A program made the position numbers and the translations under genes. Shown here in pieces: positions 1 through 5,259 of a DNA stretch of 14,012 bases. Under the pieces are notes generated by a model, which was not told where the DNA came from, searched no databases, and saw nothing but the letters and a program-made list of their open reading frames with translations. Positions within the stretch are counted from its first letter, which is position 1. Each line of letters begins with the position of its first letter. The DNA is from an uncultured Bacteroidales bacterium (GTDB lineage Bacteria; Bacteroidota; Bacteroidia; Bacteroidales; UBA932): NCBI GenBank assembly GCA_937899055.1, contig CALBPX010000008.1, positions 1 through 14,012 of the forward strand. The letters are read 5' to 3'.

Positions 1-32
1 GACTGGAGTTCAGACGTGTGCTCTTCCGATCT
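1..32 (+). other. Illumina TruSeq adapter remnant (technical sequence)
   Basis: The first 32 bases match the 3' 32 nt of the standard Illumina TruSeq read-2 adapter/primer, ending in the familiar GCTCTTCCGATCT; only the leading GT is missing. This is library-construction sequence left at the contig end and not genomic DNA. Biological sequence starts at about position 33, 17 bp before the recO stop codon. The identification is from memory of the adapter sequence and is an exact match by eye. Confidence 0.97.
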
Positions 33-49
33 GCCGTTTGCTGGAGGAA

Positions 50-766
50 TTAGGCAAAGAGTTCGCGGAGGACGGACAGGGATTTTAGTTCTGTGCGTAT
101 GGATACATGGAAGGAAAGGTATTCTATGATCTTGCTCAAGAAACGGTTTCGCATCTGGCCGCTGCATTTGATTTGAGGAAGCAATGTCAGCGGTGTGGAA
201 AGTATCTGGTGCAGAAGCTCCGACTCCTCCGGCCGGAAGCAGAGGCTCTCGGTGTAGTCTGCGGTGAACGACCCGCTGGCAAAGTTGAAGTGGGGTGTTG
301 TTTCTGAATAATTGTCGTCCGGCATATATCCCAGAACTTTGCACAGGTTTACGGCAAAGTGCAGATGGAAGTTCTCAACGCCTTCGTCCATAGCATCCAG
401 TAGCAGAACGGAGTTTGACAAGAAAGAGAACATTGACGGGTCGGGCCCGGTTTCCTTGACTGTCTTCAGGAGAAGTTCACTCACGAAAAGGGCTATGGCT
501 CCTTTCCGGACATCGGACTTGATGCCGCTTGATGCTGAAACTTGCACGGCTTCCTTGATGACAGGCATAGATCCAGCCTGGTGACGGCTGAACAGCACAA
601 CGTCCAAGATGCTGAGAGGGAACATCATAGCTGAACGTGAATGTTTGCTGGAGGCAAAGAAGTAGTATGCGGAGCGGCCCTGGGTGTCTGAATAGCACTG
701 GACGACCATTCCGGAGTCTGAATGTTTGACTGTGTGCAGGACTATGATGCGGGTCTTTGAAAGCAT
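50..766 (-). CDS. recO: DNA repair protein RecO
   Basis: Encodes 238 residues. RecO loads RecA onto SSB-coated single-stranded DNA with RecR in the RecFOR recombinational repair pathway, in the cytoplasm. The N-terminus (MLSKTRIIVLHTVKHSDSG) has the RecO OB-fold signature, K-T-R-x-I-V-L followed by a conserved H/Y-x-D-S, and the strand pattern continues to about residue 80. The rest is the helical RecO C-domain. The length is normal for Bacteroidota RecO. No CxxC pairs are visible, so the zinc site of some RecO proteins is absent. The stop codon (50-52) lies just inside the adapter remnant, so the gene is complete. No TAnnTTTG element is found directly upstream; the upstream DNA is the G/T-rich repeat block, so either transcription comes from further upstream or an unusual promoter lies inside the repeats. 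Confidence 0.9.
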   Translation of the reverse strand: MLSKTRIIVLHTVKHSDSGMVVQCYSDTQGRSAYYFFASSKHSRSAMMFPLSILDVVLFSRHQAGSMPVIKEAVQVSASSGIKSDVRKGAIALFVSELLLKTVKETGPDPSMFSFLSNSVLLLDAMDEGVENFHLHFAVNLCKVLGYMPDDNYSETTPHFNFASGSFTADYTESLCFRPEESELLHQILSTPLTLLPQIKCSGQMRNRFLSKIIEYLSFHVSIRTELKSLSVLRELFA

Positions 767-918
767 TGGAAGTGATGGGGTTGGGGGTTGGTGTTGAGGT
801 TGGTGTTGAGGTGGTTGGTGGTTGGTGGTTGGTGGTTGGTGGTTGGGGTAGCTGGTGATGGTGATGGTGTTGGTGTTGGTGTTGAGGTTGTTGGTGGTTG
901 GGGTAGCTGGTGTTGATG

Positions 919-960
919 TTGGGGTTGTTGAGTGCTTGGCGTTGGGTGGTTGGGGGTGTT
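919..960 (+). repeat. 42-bp dispersed repeat, copy A
   Basis: This 42-bp segment matches 2318-2359 at 40 of 42 positions in the same orientation; the first 25 bases are identical. It begins with the core TTGGGGTTGTTGAGTG. The flanking bases on both sides differ, so the match is bounded. Confidence 0.9.
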
Positions 961-976
961 GGTGTGGTGGTGTGGT

Positions 977-1025
977 GGTATTGGGATTGAGATTGAGGTG
1001 TTGAGGTTGTTGGGGTTGTTGAGTG
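977..1025 (+). repeat. Composite dispersed repeat (22-mer, 11-bp spacer, 16-bp core), copy A
   Basis: A 22-mer beginning GGTATTGGGATTGAG (977-998), an 11-bp spacer, and the core TTGGGGTTGTTGAGTG (1010-1025). The same arrangement with identical spacing recurs at 2459-2507: the 22-mer and the core are identical between copies, while the spacer has diverged. Confidence 0.9.
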
Positions 1026-1058
1026 CTGGGCGGTGGTGTGGTGGTTGAAGTTTGTTTA

Positions 1059-1075
1059 TTTTTTTTTGGGGGGGG
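1059..1075 (+). repeat. T9G8 double homopolymer run
   Basis: Nine T (1059-1067) run directly into eight G (1068-1075), 16 bp past the stop codon of the minus-strand ATPase gene. Such tracts are prone to length change by slippage and to sequencing error. It is outside any coding region I support, so no phase-variation role is claimed. Confidence 0.85.
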
Positions 1076-1091
1076 TCATCGGAGACTCCAG

Positions 1092-2240
1092 TTATAACAT
1101 ACTCCAAGGAACAAGTTCTCCTTCAGATGTGTTTCTATGCTGGCTTCCACCATAGACGACTCGTCTGTGGTTTTTGTCTTCACCTGATAGGCCGCCCCAA
1201 TACTTCAGATTTTTGAAATAATCTGAGCCAAAGGTTTGTCCGGACTTGATTTCAACAGCTTCGACATGTTCGCCTTCATTCATCAGTAGGTCAACTTCGT
1301 TTCCGTTTGAATCTCTCCAGAATGTGAATGACGGGCGGTCTCCTGCATTGAAGCTGCGCTTCATGAATTCATTGATAACCATATTCTCAAAAAGCCCTCC
1401 CCTAAGGTAGTGGGTGGATACTTGCGAGGCTTGCTTAATTTCGAGGAGGGAACACGCCAGCCCAGTGTCGTAGAAATACATTTTTGGGGTCTTGACGAGT
1501 CGCTTTGAGAAATTGCGGTAGTCTGGTTGCAGCAGATAGATGATATAACTGGACTGCAAGACGGAAATCCAAGAGTTGATGGTGGGAATGCTGACCCCAC
1601 ATTCCGTTGCAAGTGAAGACATGTTGAGCAGCTGGCCAATCCGCCCGGCACACAACTTTATGAGTTTTACGAATCCGGACAGGTGACCGATATCCTTTAC
1701 AGTCCGCACATCCCTATCCACATATGTGTCGATATAGCTTGGATAGTAGTCATTGGCAGACAGATCGTTATCATAAAGTCGAGGGTAGCAACCATTAAAG
1801 ATTTCTTCGTCTATGCTCTGTGGGAGAATACCTCCACCCCGCATCTCCACATGGGAGAAAGGAAGAAGCGTAAGCACCGCAACCCGGCCTGCGAGGGACT
1901 GGTCAACATAGGATAGAAGCTGGAAGTTCTGTGAACCCGTGAGGATGTACATGCCGTTTTTTCCGGCCAAATCTGTATGAGTCTGAAGATAGGACAACAG
2001 TTTAGGGACACGCTGCACTTCGTCGATGATGGTCTTGTCAGGATACTCGGAAATGAAACCTCGTGGGTCTTCCTCCGCATAGCTACGGTTATCTGACTCT
2101 TCCAAGGAAACATAGGCATATTCCGGGAACGTGTGTCGCACGAGGGTGGACTTACCGGACTGCCTTGGCCCAGTGACAAGAACAAATGGGTATTTAGTTG
2201 AGAGATACTGCATTTTCTCTCGCATGGTACGTTCTATCAT
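1092..2240 (-). CDS. AAA+ ATPase with C-terminal DUF4143 domain
   Basis: Encodes 382 residues with the two-domain layout of the AAA_14/DUF4143 family. Walker A is GPRQSGKST (residues 24-32), Walker B is IIDEVQ (71-76), and a sensor-like TGSQN lies at 101-105. The DUF4143 half follows, ending in a PD-(D/E)xK-like signature with D317 in GNEVDLLM and E330/K332 in VEIKSG, which in this family resembles a nuclease fold. The cellular role of these ATPases is not established; they are common, patchily distributed accessory genes in Bacteroidota. The gene has its own AT-rich promoter and is bracketed on both sides by related G/T-rich repeats in direct orientation, suggesting an inserted or exchangeable cassette. 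Starts at M6 or M10 are also possible; M1 gives a ~9-nt leader from the predicted promoter. Confidence 0.9.
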   Translation of the reverse strand: MIERTMREKMQYLSTKYPFVLVTGPRQSGKSTLVRHTFPEYAYVSLEESDNRSYAEEDPRGFISEYPDKTIIDEVQRVPKLLSYLQTHTDLAGKNGMYILTGSQNFQLLSYVDQSLAGRVAVLTLLPFSHVEMRGGGILPQSIDEEIFNGCYPRLYDNDLSANDYYPSYIDTYVDRDVRTVKDIGHLSGFVKLIKLCAGRIGQLLNMSSLATECGVSIPTINSWISVLQSSYIIYLLQPDYRNFSKRLVKTPKMYFYDTGLACSLLEIKQASQVSTHYLRGGLFENMVINEFMKRSFNAGDRPSFTFWRDSNGNEVDLLMNEGEHVEAVEIKSGQTFGSDYFKNLKYWGGLSGEDKNHRRVVYGGSQHRNTSEGELVPWSML

Positions 2241-2255
2241 GACTCAAAATTTATG

Positions 2256-2286
2256 CAAATATAAACTTTAATTTTAGAATAACATA
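2256..2286 (-). promoter_or_regulatory. Bacteroidota-type promoter of the ATPase gene
   Basis: On the minus strand, TATATTTG (2256-2263) is a perfect match to the -7 element TAnnTTTG. A TATG (2283-2286), a partial match to the -33 TTTG element, sits 19 bp upstream, the usual spacing. The surrounding 60 bp are strongly AT-rich, in sharp contrast to the G/T-rich repeats beginning at about 2306. Transcription would begin around 2249, giving a very short leader before the ATG at 2240. Confidence 0.65.
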
Positions 2287-2317
2287 AATATATAAAAAAA
2301 GCAAGGTGGGTGGATTA

Positions 2318-2359
2318 TTGGGGTTGTTGAGTGCTTGGCGTTAGGTGGTTGGGTGTGTT
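2318..2359 (+). repeat. 42-bp dispersed repeat, copy B
   Basis: Partner of 919-960, with 40 of 42 identical and in direct orientation. It begins with the core TTGGGGTTGTTGAGTG (2318-2333). Confidence 0.9.
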
Positions 2360-2447
2360 AGTTGAGGGCGATGGGTGGGGTTGTTAGTTGGGGGTGTTAG
2401 TTGAGGGTGTTAGTTGAGGGTGATGGTTGAGGGTGATGGTTGAGGGT
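2357..2447 (+). repeat. 13-bp tandem repeat array
   Basis: Seven consecutive 13-bp units start at 2357, 2370, 2383, 2396, 2409, 2422 and 2435. The units at 2396 and 2409 are identical (GTTAGTTGAGGGT), the last two are identical to each other (GATGGTTGAGGGT), and the unit at 2370 is the most diverged. The 13-bp period is not a multiple of three, consistent with a non-coding minisatellite. Confidence 0.9.
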
Positions 2448-2458
2448 GGTGGGGTTGT

Positions 2459-2507
2459 GGTATTGGGATTGAGATTGAGGCGGTTGGACTATTGGGGTTG
2501 TTGAGTG
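2459..2507 (+). repeat. Composite dispersed repeat, copy B
   Basis: The 22-mer (2459-2480) and the core TTGGGGTTGTTGAGTG (2492-2507) are identical to those of 977-1025 and have the same 33-bp start-to-start spacing. The 11-bp spacer differs. Confidence 0.9.
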
Positions 2508-2523
2508 GGGGTGTTGGTGTTGT

Positions 2524-2545
2524 GGTATCGGGATTGAGATTGAGG
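2524..2545 (+). repeat. Third copy of the dispersed 22-mer
   Basis: Same 22-mer as 977-998 and 2459-2480 with one substitution (GGTATCGGGATTGAG at its start). It is not followed by the 16-bp core. Confidence 0.85.
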
Positions 2546-2588
2546 TGGGTGGATTATTGGGGTGGTGGTTGAGGGTGTTGGGGTGGGG

Positions 2589-3239
2589 TTATTGAAGGCG
2601 GCTGAGGAAGTTGGCGAGTTTGCGCATTGCGATTCCTCTATGCGACATTGCGTTTTTCTGTGTTTCACTCATTTCGGCAAAGGTGCAGCTGCAACCTTCG
2701 GGTATGAAGATGGAGTCGTACCCGAATCCTCCTAAGCCGCTTTCTTTTTCGGCAATTGTTCCTTCCAGCTTTCCTTCAAAGGTGTAGAGGGTTCCTTTAT
2801 GTATGAGTGTTATCACCGTACGGAATCGGGCGGCGCGGATATTTTTCTTGCGTTTGTCCACCTTATACAGCTCAGAGAGGAGCTTGGCGCGGTTGGCTGC
2901 GTCGTTATGGTCGGCGGCGGAAAGTGCTGGGATGGCGGGGTCTGGGAAGAGGTCTAGAGTGGGAGGGTCTAGGGAGGCGTAGCGGGCGGAATATACGCCG
3001 GGAGCACCTCCGAGGGAATATACTTCAAGTGCGGTATCATCGGCAAAGCAGGTACGGTTGAACTTGTTCCAGATAAACCGGCATTTCATTTTGGAGTTGT
3101 CGTCTATGGTCAGTCCGGTTTCCGGTATTTCTCCTTTGTAACCTAACTTCTTTGGCATAATTAGTGTTACATTCTTGCCGAGTATCGCTGAGGCTTCTTT
3201 TAGCTTGTTGGGATTTCCTGTAGCAAATATCAGTTCCAT
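2589..3239 (-). CDS. rdgB: Non-canonical purine NTP pyrophosphatase (RdgB/HAM1 family)
   Basis: Encodes 216 residues. The enzyme hydrolyses dITP, XTP and related deaminated purine triphosphates to monophosphate and pyrophosphate, keeping them out of DNA and RNA. Family motifs are intact: FATGNPNKLKEA (5-16), the acidic ADDTALEV around D67/D68, the loop GLGGFGYDSIF (168-178), and SHRGIAMRKL (199-208). After GVYSARYA (81-88), where most family members run almost directly into the N/D-x-A-N-x-x-K-L-L helix, this protein has about 21 extra Pro/Leu/Asp-rich residues (89-109) encoded by G-rich plus-strand low-complexity DNA. The reading frame is kept and catalytic residues are outside the insert, so the enzyme is probably active. 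The gene is divergent from the S41 protease gene. Confidence 0.93.
   Translation of the reverse strand: MELIFATGNPNKLKEASAILGKNVTLIMPKKLGYKGEIPETGLTIDDNSKMKCRFIWNKFNRTCFADDTALEVYSLGGAPGVYSARYASLDPPTLDLFPDPAIPALSAADHNDAANRAKLLSELYKVDKRKKNIRAARFRTVITLIHKGTLYTFEGKLEGTIAEKESGLGGFGYDSIFIPEGCSCTFAEMSETQKNAMSHRGIAMRKLANFLSRLQ
2913..2975. repeat. In-frame G-rich low-complexity insertion within rdgB
   Basis: This 63-bp stretch encodes RdgB residues 89-109. On the plus strand it is packed with GGG runs, and GTCT is repeated at 2940, 2952 and 2967 followed by G/A-rich sequence. It has the same strand-biased composition as the intergenic blocks, but no copy of their exact repeats. The insertion boundaries are inferred from the usual family sequence. 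Confidence 0.6.
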
Positions 3240-3274
3240 ATAAATGCTTTTTGAAGGTTTTTGGTTTACATACT

Positions 3275-3282
3275 CAAATATA
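3275..3282 (-). promoter_or_regulatory. -7 promoter element of rdgB
   Basis: On the minus strand this reads TATATTTG, a perfect TAnnTTTG match, 35 bp upstream of the rdgB ATG. No convincing -33 TTTG lies at the expected distance. It is divergent from the S41 gene's -7 element 12 bp away. Confidence 0.55.
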
Positions 3283-3294
3283 ACAAAAGTTTAC

Positions 3295-3302
3295 TATTTT
3301 TG
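3295..3302 (+). promoter_or_regulatory. -7 promoter element of the S41-GH3-LuxE operon
   Basis: TATTTTTG is a perfect TAnnTTTG match, 25 bp before the S41 ATG. The surrounding TACTATTTTTG is identical to the element in front of the SUI1 gene (11213-11223). The -33 element is not clear. Confidence 0.55.
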
Positions 3303-3327
3303 AAAAGGATACGAAAAAGACAAGAAT

Positions 3328-5244
3328 ATGATCATTAACAAAAGACGGTCTTCCGTTTCAAAAGTTTTGGCCCTGGTTTCCGTTATATTTCTCATGCCTT
3401 ACGGCCTATCGGAATCGAATGCTCAGAGCCGTAATTTCCGTCTGACGCAGGGGCTTGAAATCCAATACAATATTCTCCGGACTTTGGCTACGGAATATGT
3501 TGATACAATTAACTTTACAAAATTGCTCAACTATGGCATAGACGCCATGCTGGAGTCTATAGACCCTTACACCGAATATGTTCCGGAGGAAAATCAGGAA
3601 TCCATAGAAATGATAACCACCGCATCATACGGCGGTATTGGGGCTACTATCCGCAAAGACTCGCTGGGCGTAATGATTGTGCAGGCTTACGAGGGGTCTC
3701 CGGCAGTGAAGTTCAACATTGAGCCGGGCGATGTGATAATGAAGATAAATGGCGAAGACATTTCTGAACTTGCTGTGGATGATTGCAGTAAGAAGATGAG
3801 GGGCAACCCGGGTACAAAAATCAAGTTTGTGATAAAGAAGGGCAGGACTGGAGAAATTGTTGAAAAAACGGTTGTCAGAGAAAGGGTCCATACTTCTGAT
3901 GTTCCATACTACGGACTGCTTAGAACCCCTTCATCCGTTAACGCGCAGAACGTTGAGAAGGTAAGGGGTGCTTCTGTTTATTCAAAGAAGGTGGGAGGAG
4001 CGCTATGTGTTGGCTTGGAGGGTGTAGGTGCTGAGTCTGTGGAGGTGGATGCCGAGGCGGAGGTGGTAGGTGCTGGAGCGGAGCGTGTGGATGCCGGTGG
4101 GTTCTTTACTGACGTTCCTACCGGATACATCAAGGTCAGCAGCTTTACCCTGAACGGCAGCGAGGATGTACGCAAAGCGCTGATAAGCCTCAGGGAACAG
4201 GGAGCTCAGCGAATAGTTCTTGACCTGAGGGGCAACGGCGGAGGACTGATGGACGAAGCGGCGGACATCGTATCGCTGTTCGTACCTAAGGGTACGCTGG
4301 TGGCCAGTGCCAAGGGAAGAAGTCCGGAAGCAAATTTTGACTGCGTAACGGACAAGGAGCCGGTGGACACTCTCATTCCTCTGCTGGTTCTTGTAAACTC
4401 ATCCTCTGCATCATCTTCTGAGATAGTTGCCGGAGCGTTGCAGGACCTTGACCGTGCTACCGTCATGGGAACCCGCACCTACGGCAAGGGGCTAGTACAA
4501 AGCTTCAGGCCTGTAGGTTACAGCGGCAAGCTTAAGCTGACCATAGCCAAATATTATACTCCGAGCGGCCGATGCATCCAGATACTGGACTACGCTCACC
4601 GCAATTCAGACGGCAGCGTGGGAACCGTTCCCGATTCGCTGAAGAAAGCCTTCAAGACCAAGAACGGGCGCACGGTCTATGACGGAGGAGGCATCACCCC
4701 CGATTTTGAGGTCAGAAGCGGTTACTACAGCCGCCCTACACTGGCCTTGAGCCTGAGCGGCATACCGGAAGAATATGCCATACAGTTCTACACCCGGAAT
4801 TCTGCCCAGGACCTCTTCCCCGGAGCCGACCCGTCTGCAAAGCAGGCTTCCGACATAGACATCTTCGGCTCCTTCCGTATGACCGACTCCCAGTGGCAGG
4901 ATTTTGTAAAATTTGCGGCGGAGAGGAATTTTGACCAGCGGTCTTCGGCGGAAGTGGTTTTTGACCAGATGCTCAAAGAAGCAAAGGCCGAGAACATGTA
5001 TGAAAAGGACAAGGAAGCATACGACCAGCTTTCCTTAAAGATAAAGCTCTCAAAGGAAGAAGCCCTTAATCTTCATCGCGATGAAATTCAGCCGCTCATA
5101 GAGGAAGAAATCGTACAGAAATATGCATTTTCGGCACCTCGTGTGCGGCACATGCTGGACTACGACACCGTCCTTAAAAAGGCCCTCCGTATCTGGGACG
5201 GCAAGGAGGACGGACAGCCGGAGCCGCAATCCAAAGAACAATAG
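3328..5244 (+). CDS. S41 family C-terminal processing protease (CtpA/Prc-like) with PDZ domain
   Basis: Encodes 638 residues. A signal peptide is visible (basic n-region KRR, hydrophobic 13-27, likely cut after SNA, residue 32), so it should act in the periplasm. A PDZ domain covers about 100-172 (YGGIGA, EGSPA, GDVIMKING). The S41 core begins at TGYIKVSSF (265-273) and contains LDLRGNGGGL, the serine motif SSSASSSEIVAGALQD with likely nucleophile S362, and K387 in GTRTYGKG; the Ser-Lys spacing of 25 matches the family. Residues 199-262, between PDZ and core, are a roughly 64-residue Val/Gly/Ala/Glu-rich insertion absent from typical relatives. Residues from about 480 form the usual long C-terminal extension. 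It is first in a run with GH3 (15-bp gap) and LuxE-like genes. Confidence 0.93.
   Translation: MIINKRRSSVSKVLALVSVIFLMPYGLSESNAQSRNFRLTQGLEIQYNILRTLATEYVDTINFTKLLNYGIDAMLESIDPYTEYVPEENQESIEMITTASYGGIGATIRKDSLGVMIVQAYEGSPAVKFNIEPGDVIMKINGEDISELAVDDCSKKMRGNPGTKIKFVIKKGRTGEIVEKTVVRERVHTSDVPYYGLLRTPSSVNAQNVEKVRGASVYSKKVGGALCVGLEGVGAESVEVDAEAEVVGAGAERVDAGGFFTDVPTGYIKVSSFTLNGSEDVRKALISLREQGAQRIVLDLRGNGGGLMDEAADIVSLFVPKGTLVASAKGRSPEANFDCVTDKEPVDTLIPLLVLVNSSSASSSEIVAGALQDLDRATVMGTRTYGKGLVQSFRPVGYSGKLKLTIAKYYTPSGRCIQILDYAHRNSDGSVGTVPDSLKKAFKTKNGRTVYDGGGITPDFEVRSGYYSRPTLALSLSGIPEEYAIQFYTRNSAQDLFPGADPSAKQASDIDIFGSFRMTDSQWQDFVKFAAERNFDQRSSAEVVFDQMLKEAKAENMYEKDKEAYDQLSLKIKLSKEEALNLHRDEIQPLIEEEIVQKYAFSAPRVRHMLDYDTVLKKALRIWDGKEDGQPEPQSKEQ
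4024..4107 (+). repeat. In-frame 42-bp imperfect tandem duplication within the S41 gene
   Basis: Two 42-bp units (4024-4065, 4066-4107) each start with GTAGGTGCTG and share GTGGATGCC at the same offset. They encode VGAESVEVDAEAEV and VGAGAERVDAGGFF. The plus strand is G-rich and C-poor, like the low-complexity blocks at 767-1075 and 2306-2588. Together with flanking sequence (3922-4113) it makes up the extra linker between the PDZ domain and the protease core. Confidence 0.75.
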
Positions 5245-5259
5245 CGTCTGATCCGGACC

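Larger units (their letters stand above)
767..1075. repeat. G/T-rich low-complexity intergenic repeat block 1
   Basis: About 300 bp of almost C-free plus-strand DNA between recO and the ATPase gene. It holds five tandem copies of GGTGGTT (810-844), a 22-bp exact duplication (836-857 and 891-912, 55 bp apart), two copies of the core TTGGGGTTGTTGAGTG (919-934 and 1010-1025), a 22-mer at 977-998, and a T9G8 run at its right end. The core and the 22-mer recur in block 2 on the other side of the ATPase gene. Frames open through the block would give only Pro/Thr/Asn/His-rich proteins with no family resemblance, so I do not call a gene here. Confidence 0.93.
2306..2588. repeat. G/T-rich low-complexity intergenic repeat block 2
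   Basis: About 280 bp between rdgB (stop at 2589-2591) and the ATPase promoter. Like block 1, the plus strand is almost free of C. In order it contains the 42-bp repeat copy B (2318-2359), a 13-bp tandem array (2357-2447), composite repeat copy B (2459-2507), and a further single-mismatch copy of the 22-mer (2524-2545). No credible reading frame or RNA gene is seen. The modular order matches block 1, with the 13-bp array as an extra expansion. Confidence 0.92.

Noticed and set aside
742..1107. A 121-residue minus-strand reading frame rich in Pro, Thr, Asn and His across repeat block 1
   Set aside because: It is the translation of simple repeats, overlaps recO and the ATPase gene ends, and has no recognisable domain.
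1092..2240. ATPase as part of a defence or toxin system
   Set aside because: No partner gene, toxin, methylase or nuclease gene lies beside it; the neighbours are housekeeping genes, and DUF4143 ATPases alone do not define such a system.
767..2588. Telomere-like TTGGGG-containing G/T repeats near a contig end
   Set aside because: The repeats are interstitial between bacterial genes, irregular, and the G-rich strand runs 5' to 3' away from the contig end, the wrong orientation for a telomere at that end.
767..2588. CRISPR array
   Set aside because: Repeats are G/T low-complexity units of varying length without regular spacers, and no cas gene is present.
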